From contig CAZNFJ010000002.1 in assembly GCA_964572685.1 (NCBI GenBank), positions 1 to 64,000 on the forward strand: a stretch of 64,000 nt of DNA, written 5' to 3'. The number at the start of each line of letters is the position of its first letter. Positions within the stretch are counted from its first letter, which is position 1. A program made the position numbers and the translations under genes. This document shows, piece by piece, positions 34,816 through 44,244 of this stretch. Source of the stretch: UBA2653 sp964572685. GTDB taxonomy: Bacteria > Pseudomonadota > Gammaproteobacteria > Legionellales > Legionellaceae. The notes beneath the pieces are model-generated. The model did not search any database and was not told the origin of the DNA. It worked only from the letters and a program-made list of their open reading frames with translations.

Positions 34816-36603
34816 ATGGAATTTCAACAACTTACACCACAACATCTGTTACAAGCTATTGTTTCTGGTTGTGAAAATTTAAAACAAGCTCGAAAAAAAC
34901 TGAATGAAATAAACTTTTTTCCAGTTGCAGATGGTGATACTGGCGATAATATGGCTGCAACTGCTTCGGCTATTATTGAAAATGCTTCAGCACAACCGAC
35001 TGTTGAACAAACACTCGAATCGGTAGCCAATGCCAGCATCATGGGTGCTCGAGGAAACTCTGGTATGATGTTTTCTTCTTTTTTTAATGGCTTGTATCAA
35101 GCCTATCAACAATCGAAAACACTTAATACCCATCATTTTGCTGAAATGCTAAAAAATGCCTCTCAACAAGTTCGAGCAAGCTTAATCAATCCTATGGAAG
35201 GCACCCTTCTAACGATTGTTGAAAACTGGGCAAAACTCACGGAAAGTAAGGCCAAAGAGCTCACTAATTTTAAAACTCTCACCCAGGATATCCTGTTACC
35301 ACTAAAAGATGCCCTACATCAACATTGCCAATATACCCACAAAAACTCAGAAAAAGTACTCGATGCAGGCGCTCTGGGTTTTTATCACTTTATTGAAGGC
35401 TTTACCCAAGCACTAAGCCAAGATAATCCAAGCTTTAGCTATCATTCACAGTCTGTCGAAAAATTTGAAATACCTGCCCAAGACCATGAATTTACCGCAG
35501 AACCTCCTGTAAATCGATTTTGTACTGAAGCCTTATTACGTGATGCACACATCAGTCCTCAGCAACTACAAAAACATTTGATGCAATGGGGAGACAGTAT
35601 TGTTGTTACAGGTCACCAACATTTACAACGTTTTCATATTCATACCAATCAACCTGAAAAAATATTTCAAATGTTGCAATCTATGGGACGCATCGCCAAT
35701 CCCAAAGTCGACGACATGCAAAGACAGTATGAATGCCATGTTTGTAAAAAACGTTCCATTGCCTTACTAACTGATTCCAGTGCTGATATTCCTCTATCTA
35801 TTCGAGATGAACATCAGATTCATTTATTGCCTATTAATATTCACTTTAATGAGCACCATTTACTCGATCCATTCAGCATTGAACACGATCAGTTTTATCG
35901 AAGTATTCGAAAAAATACGCAATATCCAACCACTTCTGCACCAAACCCTCTGCAAATTCAAAATAAATTTAGAGAATTATCCTCTAAACATGAAAAAGTG
36001 ATCATGGTTAGTGTCGCTGAAAAGCTTAGTAGTACTTTTTCCAGTGCCGTCAATATTGCTAAAGAATTCAATAATGTTCATGTGGTCAACTCCAAATTGA
36101 CTTCAGCGGCGCAAAGTTTATTTGTTTTGCATGCTGCCAAAGTGATTGAACACTCACAAACTGATTTTTCAACCATGATTGAGCAAATTCATGCCGTCGA
36201 AGGTCGAATTGAATTTTTTGTCCTAGTTGATCATCTTGACGCTCTCATGCGTTCTGGTCGAGTCGATCGAGTCAAAGGTACCTTTGCAAATACTTTGGGT
36301 ATTAAACCGATTTTAAAACTAAATGCCGAAGGTCAAGGCACTATGCACGATAGAGCGTTTACCCGTCAAGGTGCTCTTGAACGTTGTGTTCAATCCTTAT
36401 TAAAACAGCAAGAGAAAAGACAAGCTGCCATCATGGATTATGCAATTGTCCACGCTGGAAATTCTGAAGGCGCATTCAAGCTTGCCGAATTGGCTGAAAA
36501 GCGATTGGGGAAAAAACCGATTTATCTCGGTCCCGTATCAGCTGCGATTGGCTTACATGCTGGTGCGGGCTGTGTAGGTATTGCTGCTTTGTTTTCAGCA
36601 TGA
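34816..36603 (+). CDS. DAK2-DegV fusion (FakA-FakB-like fatty-acid kinase)
   Basis: 595-residue fusion. Residues 1-200 are a DAK2 kinase domain with the ATP/Mg site NFFPVADGDTGDNM (aspartates 39, 41, 44), IMGARGNSGMMFSS and NPMEGTLLTI; about 200-310 match the FakA middle/C-terminal region including a CHVC pair. Residues 315-595 are a DegV/FakB fatty-acid-binding domain: IALLTDSSADIPLSI, TSAPNPLQIQNKF, MVSVAEKLSSTFSSAVNIA, DHLDALMRSGRVDRVKG and YLGPVSAAIGLHAG. In Gram-positives FakA phosphorylates fatty acids presented by a separate FakB, so here both partners are in one chain. It is cytoplasmic. The stop overlaps the next gene (ATGA). Confidence 0.88.
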   Translation: MEFQQLTPQHLLQAIVSGCENLKQARKKLNEINFFPVADGDTGDNMAATASAIIENASAQPTVEQTLESVANASIMGARGNSGMMFSSFFNGLYQAYQQSKTLNTHHFAEMLKNASQQVRASLINPMEGTLLTIVENWAKLTESKAKELTNFKTLTQDILLPLKDALHQHCQYTHKNSEKVLDAGALGFYHFIEGFTQALSQDNPSFSYHSQSVEKFEIPAQDHEFTAEPPVNRFCTEALLRDAHISPQQLQKHLMQWGDSIVVTGHQHLQRFHIHTNQPEKIFQMLQSMGRIANPKVDDMQRQYECHVCKKRSIALLTDSSADIPLSIRDEHQIHLLPINIHFNEHHLLDPFSIEHDQFYRSIRKNTQYPTTSAPNPLQIQNKFRELSSKHEKVIMVSVAEKLSSTFSSAVNIAKEFNNVHVVNSKLTSAAQSLFVLHAAKVIEHSQTDFSTMIEQIHAVEGRIEFFVLVDHLDALMRSGRVDRVKGTFANTLGIKPILKLNAEGQGTMHDRAFTRQGALERCVQSLLKQQEKRQAAIMDYAIVHAGNSEGAFKLAELAEKRLGKKPIYLGPVSAAIGLHAGAGCVGIAALFSA

Positions 36604-37361
36604 TATTGCTGCTTGGCCATTTATTATTTGCTCAGTTCTGGATGTTTATCAGTTGGCTTTTTTACCGAAAAACCAAAAAGGAAGTTATTGCTGATATCGC
36701 TTGGGCTTTGGGCATTGGCTTACAGGGTATTTTATATTATCTAGAATTTGGAAAAACGCCTATTTCCTTATTTCTTTTGTTATTATTAATCATCTGGAGT
36801 ATGCGACTCTCCTTATTTTTATGGTGGAATCGCCTAAGGCAGGCTTGGCATGATAGGCGTTATGCAAAAATCATCAAGCGCAGTACACAATCAGCCGAAA
36901 AAACCTTGCTCATCAATTATCAAATTCAAGGTCTTTTACAATGGGTTGTTGCTTTATGCTGGTTTTTTAGTATGCAAAATCAAAACTCTTCATGGGCGTG
37001 CCTTTTAATAGTGACCTGTATATTTATACTAGGATTGAGTATTGAAATACTAGCTGATGAACAATTAAAAAAATTTAAAAAAAATCCGAATAGCCCTGTC
37101 TGTCAATATGGATTGTGGTTTTATTCAAGACACCCGAACTACTGCGGGGAACTTATCATATGGATAAGTTTTGCCATCGCTAGTCAACATCCTTTAGGAA
37201 TCATTTCTCCTCTGGTTTTATACTTTATCATGCGTTTTATCACCGGCCCATTGACTGAAGAAACCAGTATTAGTCATAAGGGTTCTGCGTATATACTATA
37301 CCAGCAAACCACCCCCATGATTTGGCCCTACAAATGGTTTTTATCCAAATTATCAAGATAA
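36600..37361 (+). CDS. DUF1295 / steroid 5-alpha-reductase-like membrane protein
   Basis: 253-residue membrane protein with about six hydrophobic segments. The C-terminal part has the family core LFYSRHPNYCGE (here LWFYSRHPNYCGELIIWISF) followed by GPLTEETSISHKGSAYILYQQTTPMIWP. Members are NADPH-dependent lipid reductases or methyltransferases of the ICMT-like fold; the substrate is unknown. It starts in the stop codon of the DAK2-DegV gene (4-base overlap) and its 3' end overlaps the convergent photolyase gene by 34 bases. Confidence 0.87.
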   Translation: MILLLGHLLFAQFWMFISWLFYRKTKKEVIADIAWALGIGLQGILYYLEFGKTPISLFLLLLLIIWSMRLSLFLWWNRLRQAWHDRRYAKIIKRSTQSAEKTLLINYQIQGLLQWVVALCWFFSMQNQNSSWACLLIVTCIFILGLSIEILADEQLKKFKKNPNSPVCQYGLWFYSRHPNYCGELIIWISFAIASQHPLGIISPLVLYFIMRFITGPLTEETSISHKGSAYILYQQTTPMIWPYKWFLSKLSR

Positions 37362-38866
37362 AGACACGCTTGCTGTAAAATAGCTAACTTTTTCTCTTCG
37401 GAAAATCGACTCCAAGTTGCATAGACATAAGCCATGCGTGGATTATTTCTTAATTTATCGGTATGTTTCTGGATAAAATTCCAATACAGGGAATTGAAAG
37501 GGCATGCATCAGCTCCCACGGTTTCCTTGGAATTAAAATGACATTTTTTGCAAAAATTACTCATTTTATCAATGTAGCGAGCACTAGCGGCATAAGGTTT
37601 ACTCGCAACCATCCCACCATCACCAAACAAACTCATGCCCAAAGTGTTGGGTAATTCTACCCATTCAAAGGCATCGATATAGACAGCCAAATACCAATCG
37701 GTCACCTCTTTGGGTGCAATACCTGCCAGAAGCGCAAAATTACCCGTCACCATTAAACGCTGAATGTGGTGTGAATAAGCAAAACGCTTGGTCATTCCAA
37801 CCACCTCTTTTAAACAATTCATTTTTGTAGGTGCGCCCCAATATAAAGCCGGTAATGGCCGAATGGCTTTTAATACATTAAGCTCGGCATAATCAGGCAT
37901 ATGTAACCAATACATCCCTCGGATAAATTCACGCCAACCTAAAATTTGACGAATAAAACCTTCCGCGGAAGCTAATGGAACCGCTCCTTTTCGATATAAA
38001 GCCTCAACTTGACGACAAACGTTCAATGGATCAAGAAAACCAACATGAAGATATATCGATATCAAGGAATGATGTAAAAAAGTTTCATCAGTCACCATCA
38101 CATCCTGATAACGACCAAATAAAGGCAGATGATGTTCAAGAAAATCATCAAAAACAAGCTGAGCTTCCTGCGGTGTGCAAGCATATGCAAAATCATCCAG
38201 AGCACCAAAATGGTGTGAAAAAAACTGTTTCACCAATATAATAACATCTTGCGTAATGGCATCAGGTAAAAATATCAAACGCGTGCCCCAATCAGCGGAA
38301 CCTTTTAAAGGTTCACGATTTTCAGTATCAAAATTCCAACGACCGCCTTCCGGTGTACCTTTTTCAGACAACAAAATTTGATGCTTTTTGCGCATCATTT
38401 GATAAAAATACTCCATACGCAATTGTTTTTTCCCTTTTGTCCAAGCTTTAAATTCTTCATGACTACATAAAAAGCGTGTATCTTCAAAACAATGGACTGC
38501 ACAGGAACTGGTGTGTTGCCACGCTCCTATAGCATGCGTCAAACGCCACTCACCTGGCATTGTCACATAGATGTTAGAGCATTGATGAATGACTGCCACT
38601 CGCTGCCATTCACTGATGAGTGTGTGCGTATTATCTTGATCATCAAGCTTTACATAATGTACACGAAATCCCATGTCTTGACATATTTTGGCAAAATGTC
38701 GCATGGCTGAAAATAAAAACACAATTTTTTGAGGGTGATGAGCAACATAATCAGTTTCTGCACGCACTTCACAAAAGAGCAAAATATCCTCTTGAGGATT
38801 AAAGTGAACTAAAGAAGCCATATCAAATGACAGTTGATCGGCTAGTAACGGAAATAAAACAGGCAT
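37328..38866 (-). CDS. FeS-type cryptochrome/photolyase (PhrB-like)
   Basis: 512-residue protein of the bacterial iron-sulfur cryptochrome/photolyase family, members of which repair (6-4) photoproducts with light. N-terminal Rossmann part MPVLFPLLADQLSFD...ILLFCEVRAETDYVAHHPQKIVFLFSAMRHFA; FAD-binding C-terminal part with EGFIRQILGWREFIRGMYW, HHIQRLMVTGNFALLAGI, EWVELPNTLGMSLFGDGG, and the cluster-binding cysteines in NFCKKCHFN and VGADACPFN. This cysteine set sets it apart from classical CPD photolyases. The partner SDR gene ends one base upstream, so the two form an operon. Confidence 0.92.
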   Translation of the reverse strand: MPVLFPLLADQLSFDMASLVHFNPQEDILLFCEVRAETDYVAHHPQKIVFLFSAMRHFAKICQDMGFRVHYVKLDDQDNTHTLISEWQRVAVIHQCSNIYVTMPGEWRLTHAIGAWQHTSSCAVHCFEDTRFLCSHEEFKAWTKGKKQLRMEYFYQMMRKKHQILLSEKGTPEGGRWNFDTENREPLKGSADWGTRLIFLPDAITQDVIILVKQFFSHHFGALDDFAYACTPQEAQLVFDDFLEHHLPLFGRYQDVMVTDETFLHHSLISIYLHVGFLDPLNVCRQVEALYRKGAVPLASAEGFIRQILGWREFIRGMYWLHMPDYAELNVLKAIRPLPALYWGAPTKMNCLKEVVGMTKRFAYSHHIQRLMVTGNFALLAGIAPKEVTDWYLAVYIDAFEWVELPNTLGMSLFGDGGMVASKPYAASARYIDKMSNFCKKCHFNSKETVGADACPFNSLYWNFIQKHTDKLRNNPRMAYVYATWSRFSEEKKLAILQQACLYLDNLDKNHL

Positions 38867-38867
38867 A

Positions 38868-39566
38868 TTATGATTTAATCCTTGATTTTAAGGTGCTTAA
38901 GCCCCCATCAACTGATAAAACTTGACCAGTTATCCAATTGTTTTCAGGATTTAAAAAAAATGCAATGGCCTGAGCAATATCTTGGGTTTGGCCTAAACGC
39001 CCCAAAGGATGCATTTGTTCTGAAGCCTTTCGCATCACCTCATTTTGAGTTAAGGCTTGCGTCAGTGATGTTTCTGTCAATCCGGGAGCCACTACATTAA
39101 AACGTAACCCATAGGGTGCATAAGTTGCAGCCGCTGATCGAGCAAGCCCTATAATTCCGGCTTTAGCTGCTGCAATCGCCTCATGATTAACCAAGCCAAT
39201 TTGAGCAGCAGAAGAACTCATCAACACAACACTACCTCCTTGTCGCATATGAATTCCTGCGGCTCTCACCACAGCAAATGAACTTGTCAGCGAAGCTTGG
39301 ATGATGGACTGATATTCCTCAAAAGACGTCAGATGTGCCGGTTTAATCAATAATGACCCGGCGCAATTGACCACGCCATCTATAAGGCCTACCTGAGAAA
39401 AAATATTTTCAACAGCAGAAAAGTCACCTGCATCTAAAATAAAATCAGGGGTTATTTTAGATTGATCACGCGCGGTGGTCATGACCTCGTGTCCACTCGC
39501 CAACAATATTCCCCTTAGGGTTTGTGCAATACCACTTGCTGCAGCCACCAACAAAAAACGCGCCAT
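38868..39566 (-). CDS. SDR-family protein, partner of the photolyase
   Basis: Short-chain dehydrogenase fold of about 232 residues. From ATG 39566: MARFLLVAAASGIAQTL (unusual glycine motif), VVNCAGSLL, SVVLMSSSAAQIGLVNHEAIAAAKAGIIGLARSAA and the end ITGQVLSVDGGLS. The catalytic lysine is present in AAAK, but the tyrosine of YxxxK is replaced by isoleucine (IAAAK) and the preceding SSS is kept, so normal reductase chemistry is doubtful. It ends one base before the photolyase gene starts, and both are on the minus strand, suggesting a joint role in light or UV response. Confidence 0.82.
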   Translation of the reverse strand: MARFLLVAAASGIAQTLRGILLASGHEVMTTARDQSKITPDFILDAGDFSAVENIFSQVGLIDGVVNCAGSLLIKPAHLTSFEEYQSIIQASLTSSFAVVRAAGIHMRQGGSVVLMSSSAAQIGLVNHEAIAAAKAGIIGLARSAAATYAPYGLRFNVVAPGLTETSLTQALTQNEVMRKASEQMHPLGRLGQTQDIAQAIAFFLNPENNWITGQVLSVDGGLSTLKSRIKS

Positions 39567-39630
39567 AATATCCAATCTCCCTTCATATTTCATAAGAAAA
39601 TTATAGAAGAGATCTCAAGGATTACGCAAC

Positions 39631-40338
39631 TTAGAATTTGATCATCGACGGCAGAGATGAAGGAATTTCGGTCAGAGACTCTTTGACACATGACTTTAGA
39701 GGAAACAGGCTTTTCAGAGATTGATAAACCATTGTGGCCAATAAAACGCCAATAGGCATCATAATCGAATTAAGAATTAAGGCATTAAGTGCTTTCAATA
39801 TGAATATTGCCATAAATCCAGCACCAATACCCGCAATAAAGTGGGGACAAAAAAAAGTAATGGTTAAAAATAAAGCAGTTATCAACAATAACATGACAAA
39901 TTTATAAAGGTAATCATGAGATAGGGGTACCCATAAATTATTCATTAAAAATATTGAAACAAATTCAAAATTTTGTCTTTCAATTTTTTTAGGTGGTTCA
40001 TGAATCTTGAGCATAAATAAGATAATGCCCGCATCTGAATTTGTAAATTTTGGATCTAAATTGACTTTATTAGCGGTGATCTTTTTGATAAATTCCTGAT
40101 CCTGTAAAATGACATTCACTGCATTCACCAAAGGTGTACTATTATAAGATTCAGTTCGCCATTCTGGAATCAGCCTATCTAATGAAAAAAAATAAAACTG
40201 ATACCATTTAACTTCATTCATGTTTTTGAGATATCGTTTAAATATTTGGACCTGTTCATTTTTTTGAAAATCTTCATCATGAATATGCTTGGCTAATTCT
40301 TGCAATACATTTATGGTTTTATCATCGTATCGGAACAT
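39631..40338 (-). CDS. Hypothetical membrane protein, 235 aa
   Basis: Not recognised. ATG 40338 is chosen because of GGGA 7 bases upstream; the frame opens 21 bases earlier. Residues 1-145 are soluble and charged (starting MFRYDDKTINVLQELAKHIHDEDF). Residues about 150-215 hold two to three hydrophobic segments (YKFVMLLLITALFLTITFFC, then FIAGIGAGFMAIFILKALNAL and MMPIGVLLATMVYQSL). This layout (polar N-domain, late hairpin of membrane helices) is seen in some secreted effectors of Legionella-like bacteria, but nothing here proves secretion. Confidence 0.6.
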   Translation of the reverse strand: MFRYDDKTINVLQELAKHIHDEDFQKNEQVQIFKRYLKNMNEVKWYQFYFFSLDRLIPEWRTESYNSTPLVNAVNVILQDQEFIKKITANKVNLDPKFTNSDAGIILFMLKIHEPPKKIERQNFEFVSIFLMNNLWVPLSHDYLYKFVMLLLITALFLTITFFCPHFIAGIGAGFMAIFILKALNALILNSIMMPIGVLLATMVYQSLKSLFPLKSCVKESLTEIPSSLPSMIKF

Positions 40339-40429
40339 ATGGAGGTCCCAAAAAATCAATTATTAACTTAATTATATAATATATATCCAGTTTTTTATTG
40401 CTGGTGATACACTTTATTAAAAAATAATC

Positions 40430-40459
40430 TTGGCGCAAGAGAAGAAAAAAAGATAAAAT
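40430..40459 (+). promoter_or_regulatory. Possible promoter for msbA operon
   Basis: TTGGCG (40430-40435), 18-base spacer, TAAAAT (40454-40459), ending 32 bases before the msbA start. Confidence 0.4.
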
Positions 40460-40491
40460 AGGTTATTTTTTAGCGGTGATTGAAATTGACT

Positions 40492-42255
40492 ATGGTAAAA
40501 AAACCCACCTTATCGCAACGCGTTCTATCGTTATTACGGCCTTATTGGAAAATGGCTGTATTAGGGATCATCGCCAATTGTTTATATGCAGGCATTGACG
40601 CAAGCTTTACCTACATGATGCGCCCTTTTATGGACAAAGGATTTGTCAATATTGATATGAAATTCATCTATCAAATCCCCTGGATTGTTTTAGGTGGTAT
40701 CACCTTGCGAGGATTCATGGGTGGATTTGGTGGTTACTGCATGACGCATGTAGCACGCTCCATGGTCAATGGTTTGCGTCAAAAAGTATTTTCACATTTG
40801 ATTCAATTGCCCGCCAAAGTCCTAGATAGTACACCTTCCGGACAATTACTGTCTAAACTCTTATACGATGTTGAACAAGTCGCTCAAGTCAGTGCAGATG
40901 TCATCACCGATATCGTTCAAAATACTTGTTTAATCATTGGATTATTTGGTGTCATGTTAATTATTTCCTGGCAATTAACGGGTATTTTCATGCTGGCAGT
41001 GCCAGCCATTGCTTTTATCGTTCAATACACCAACCGAAGAATACGACGAATCAGTCGCCAAGTTCAACAATCCATGGGACAAGTCACAGAAATCACGAGT
41101 GAAGTCATTGAAGGATTTCGTGAAATTCGCATGTTTGAAACCCAAGATTTTGTTCAGGATAAATTTAACCAGGCCGCCGAATCTTCACGTCGTCATGATT
41201 TAAAAGTCGCCATGTCCAAAGCCATTAACGTCTTTGGTGTTCAGGTGATTTTAGCCATGGCCATGACCGTCATTATTTTTGCAGCCATACAATTAGCCAA
41301 ACATATTACCATCACGCCCGGTATGTTTGTTGCCATCACCGCAGCAGGGATACAATTGATTAAACCCATGAAAAGCCTGACCACCCTCAACGCAAGTATT
41401 CAACGAGGCTTGGCTGGTGCTGACAGTATCTTTCAATTACTCGATCAAGACATCGAGCGAGATGTCAAAAAACCCATGCTGACACATAAGGTTAAAGGTG
41501 ATATTCAATTCCACAATGTCTATTTTGCCTATCAAACAGACCAATGGGTTCTTGAAAACTTTAATATGCATATTCCAGCCGGACAAACCATTGCATTGGT
41601 CGGCTCATCAGGGAGTGGGAAAACCACCTTAATTAATTTACTTCCTCGGTTTTATGAGATTCAAAAGGGAGAAATTACCCTTGATAATATTCCAATTGAT
41701 CAATTGCAGCTCCAAGAACTTCGCCAGCAATTTTCCTGGGTCAGTCAGCATGTCATTTTATTCAATGATACTATTGCAGCCAATATAGCCTATGGTATAG
41801 AACATATTGATGAAGCACGTTTATGGACTGCCATTGAACAAGCCGATGCCAAAGATTTTATCCAACAACTTCCCAATGGTTTACATACTCTCATTGGTGA
41901 AAATGGTTTGACTTTATCTGGTGGTCAACGGCAACGTCTGGCCTTGGCCCGCGCCATCTATAAAAATGCACCGATATTTATTTTAGATGAAGCAACAGCG
42001 GCACTTGATAATCAAACCGAACTTCATATTCAACGCGCCTTAGAGCAATTCCATCATCAACGGACTATGATCATCATTGCTCATCGTTTGAGTACCATTC
42101 AATTTGCCGATCGCATTTTTGTCATGAAACAAGGAAAAATTGTAGAAACGGGTACTCATCATTCCCTACTGGAACAACAAGGACACTATGCCAGTCTTTA
42201 TCGCGCGCAACATCATGGAATTCATCATGAAAAACAAGCTGATTCAATGGCTTAA
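40492..42255 (+). CDS. msbA: Lipid A ABC exporter MsbA
   Basis: Half-size ABC exporter that flips lipid A-core from the inner to the outer leaflet of the inner membrane. From ATG 40492 the product has 587 residues (582 in E. coli): six membrane segments (about 1-300), then the ATPase with Walker A GSSGSGKTT, Q-loop, signature LSGGQRQRLALARA, Walker B IFILDEATAALD and H-loop AHRLST. A TTG at 40480 also reads in frame. It is followed by lpxK, whose start overlaps it by 29 bases, the usual msbA-lpxK order. Confidence 0.95.
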   Translation: MVKKPTLSQRVLSLLRPYWKMAVLGIIANCLYAGIDASFTYMMRPFMDKGFVNIDMKFIYQIPWIVLGGITLRGFMGGFGGYCMTHVARSMVNGLRQKVFSHLIQLPAKVLDSTPSGQLLSKLLYDVEQVAQVSADVITDIVQNTCLIIGLFGVMLIISWQLTGIFMLAVPAIAFIVQYTNRRIRRISRQVQQSMGQVTEITSEVIEGFREIRMFETQDFVQDKFNQAAESSRRHDLKVAMSKAINVFGVQVILAMAMTVIIFAAIQLAKHITITPGMFVAITAAGIQLIKPMKSLTTLNASIQRGLAGADSIFQLLDQDIERDVKKPMLTHKVKGDIQFHNVYFAYQTDQWVLENFNMHIPAGQTIALVGSSGSGKTTLINLLPRFYEIQKGEITLDNIPIDQLQLQELRQQFSWVSQHVILFNDTIAANIAYGIEHIDEARLWTAIEQADAKDFIQQLPNGLHTLIGENGLTLSGGQRQRLALARAIYKNAPIFILDEATAALDNQTELHIQRALEQFHHQRTMIIIAHRLSTIQFADRIFVMKQGKIVETGTHHSLLEQQGHYASLYRAQHHGIHHEKQADSMA

Positions 42256-43216
42256 TCAATACTGGTATCGAGAAAAAAAACCCTCTTGGTGGCTACAACC
42301 GCTTGCCTTTTGCTATCAAATGATTCAAACGTGGGACAAGCATCGTCAATTAGCCATCCACTCTCCCTTACCCGTTCTTGTGGTGGGCAATTTGACCGTC
42401 GGTGGTACCGGCAAAACTCCCGTGGTAATTGCCATTTGTCATTATCTTCAACAACAAGGTATTCGAGTTGGGGTGGTGACACGTGGCTATAAAAATCAAT
42501 TATCTGATTTCCCCTATCTTGTCAAAGTCAACGATGATGCCTCACTCATTGGCGATGAGGCCGCGTTGATTGCTCAAAAAACCCAAGTACCCGTCGTGAT
42601 CGCCCCCAAAAGGAATCAAGCCATTGAGTATCTCCACCAACATCAATTATGTGACTGGATCATTAGTGATGATGGCCTGCAACATTATGCCATGGCACGT
42701 CATCTTGAAATCATCGTGATTGATGGTACTCGTGGCTTTGGTAATGGTGCTTTACTACCAATTGGTCCATTAAGAGAATCATTAGGAAGACTGGCGCAAG
42801 CCGATTTCATATTAATCAATGGCACCCCCTCACCTTCTCTAAAAGATTCTCTTCAGGTTTATGCCGATAAAACGTATTTGATGCAGCTTGAGCCAGAGGC
42901 GATTATGCCAGAGGATTTACCCCAAGAAACAATTGCCGCCTTTGCAGGGATTGGCCATCCTGAGCGTTTTTTCAAAACACTACGGGATTTAAATATTCAA
43001 CATCAAGCGTATTCATTTCCCGATCATCATCGATTTGTAAAAAAAGATTTTGATATACCGGAATCATGCATTATCATGACAGAGAAAGATGCGATAAAGT
43101 GTCGGCAATTTCATGAAAAACCGATATACTATTTACCGATTTCTGCCAATATCCCATCTAATTTTTGGGAGAAAATATTAAATTCCATGAGCTTGAATCC
43201 ATGCGTTCAAAAATAA
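42227..43216 (+). CDS. lpxK: Tetraacyldisaccharide 4'-kinase LpxK
   Basis: Phosphorylates the 4' position of the lipid A precursor, making lipid IVA, at the inner membrane. From ATG 42227 (GGAA 6 bases upstream) the product has 329 residues (328 in E. coli). The P-loop is VVGNLTVGGTGKTP (about 52-65), followed by RGY and later DDGLQHYAMARHLEIIVIDGTRGFGNGALLPIGPLRE, both family signatures. ATG 42215 is an alternative. It overlaps msbA at its 5' end and the next gene at its 3' end (16 bases). Confidence 0.95.
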   Translation: MKNKLIQWLNQYWYREKKPSWWLQPLAFCYQMIQTWDKHRQLAIHSPLPVLVVGNLTVGGTGKTPVVIAICHYLQQQGIRVGVVTRGYKNQLSDFPYLVKVNDDASLIGDEAALIAQKTQVPVVIAPKRNQAIEYLHQHQLCDWIISDDGLQHYAMARHLEIIVIDGTRGFGNGALLPIGPLRESLGRLAQADFILINGTPSPSLKDSLQVYADKTYLMQLEPEAIMPEDLPQETIAAFAGIGHPERFFKTLRDLNIQHQAYSFPDHHRFVKKDFDIPESCIIMTEKDAIKCRQFHEKPIYYLPISANIPSNFWEKILNSMSLNPCVQK

Positions 43217-44244
43217 AAAAGATACTCAAATGTTTACTCATAAATTGGTTCTGTTATTGGCTACCATTCAACAGCTATGCAGCAGATAGTGACTATATCA
43301 CTCCCTGGTTTGATTTATCAAAATCATCGCACAATGCTTGGACGATTAGTGGTTTGTTACACAACGAGCAAGATGATTATTATGGCTTTATCATGATTTT
43401 GGAGCGGCAAGGTCAGGCTTTTCATGCCTTTGCAGGTCTGTTTGACCTGAATGAAAGAAAGCTCATCTGGCAAGATTCCAATACCCAGTTTTTAGATAAC
43501 AACGCCCTCCTCACACAAGACATTGGACATTTTTATTGGCATTTTAGCCCTATCAATAATACCTTTATTTTAGCTTACCAAGATAAAAATTCTAAAAATC
43601 AAATTTTTAATTTAAAAATGGATTTAATGCAACCGATTGTTGTCACCCCTAAAATGTCGCTGACACCGACCTTAAAAATCAAACAATATTGGTCTGGCAC
43701 CATCAATGGTCATATTCACATCCCCGACGAACAATTTGTAACCAGTGGTTCAGTATGGGTGCAAAATATTTGGCAAAATCAAAATGACAATCAAACTCAT
43801 CCCTTCTCTGAATTGCTCTGTCAGTTCCAAGATGGCAGTTCTATGTTTGCCATACAGGTGCCTGAAAAAACAGGTTTACATGCGGCCCTTGCAGGACTTT
43901 ATGATAAAGATGGACAACGTCAAACCGTTTCTCAATTTATTAATTTAAATCCACCCAATCAACAAGATTATGAAATATCATTACATGCTCATGATCAAAA
44001 TCTTCATCTTCATCAACTCTTTAGCAACCGACATTACACTGCTTTGCTTGCCCATATGGGAGCTATTTCGCAAAGTGGATTTTGTCTTTATGCCAATCAA
44101 CCATGGGAACAATCAAATAGCCCACACCTTCGATTACCGCTTCCATCACAAATGAATGTTTTAAACTTTTTTGAAAAAAACTTTGCACTGGAACAAAAAA
44201 CCTTTAAAATCCCTTTTATTATGAAAAATAAAGAATCATCATGA
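43201..44244 (+). CDS. Exported protein, possibly lipocalin-like (AttH/CrtC fold)
   Basis: 347-residue precursor with a signal peptide (MRSKIKKILKCLLINWFCYW onward, cleavage near NSYA-ADS). The mature protein is rich in Trp, Gln, His and Asn and alternates short polar and hydrophobic stretches, suggesting beta structure. ISGLLHNEQDDYYGFIMILERQG and AFAGLFDLNERKLIWQ resemble, weakly, the lipocalin-like AttH/CrtC proteins; I could not confirm this. Its ATG lies inside lpxK (16-base overlap) and its stop overlaps ttcA (ATGA), so it is translated with the lipid A genes. Periplasmic or secreted; function unknown. Confidence 0.65.
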   Translation: MRSKIKKILKCLLINWFCYWLPFNSYAADSDYITPWFDLSKSSHNAWTISGLLHNEQDDYYGFIMILERQGQAFHAFAGLFDLNERKLIWQDSNTQFLDNNALLTQDIGHFYWHFSPINNTFILAYQDKNSKNQIFNLKMDLMQPIVVTPKMSLTPTLKIKQYWSGTINGHIHIPDEQFVTSGSVWVQNIWQNQNDNQTHPFSELLCQFQDGSSMFAIQVPEKTGLHAALAGLYDKDGQRQTVSQFINLNPPNQQDYEISLHAHDQNLHLHQLFSNRHYTALLAHMGAISQSGFCLYANQPWEQSNSPHLRLPLPSQMNVLNFFEKNFALEQKTFKIPFIMKNKESS

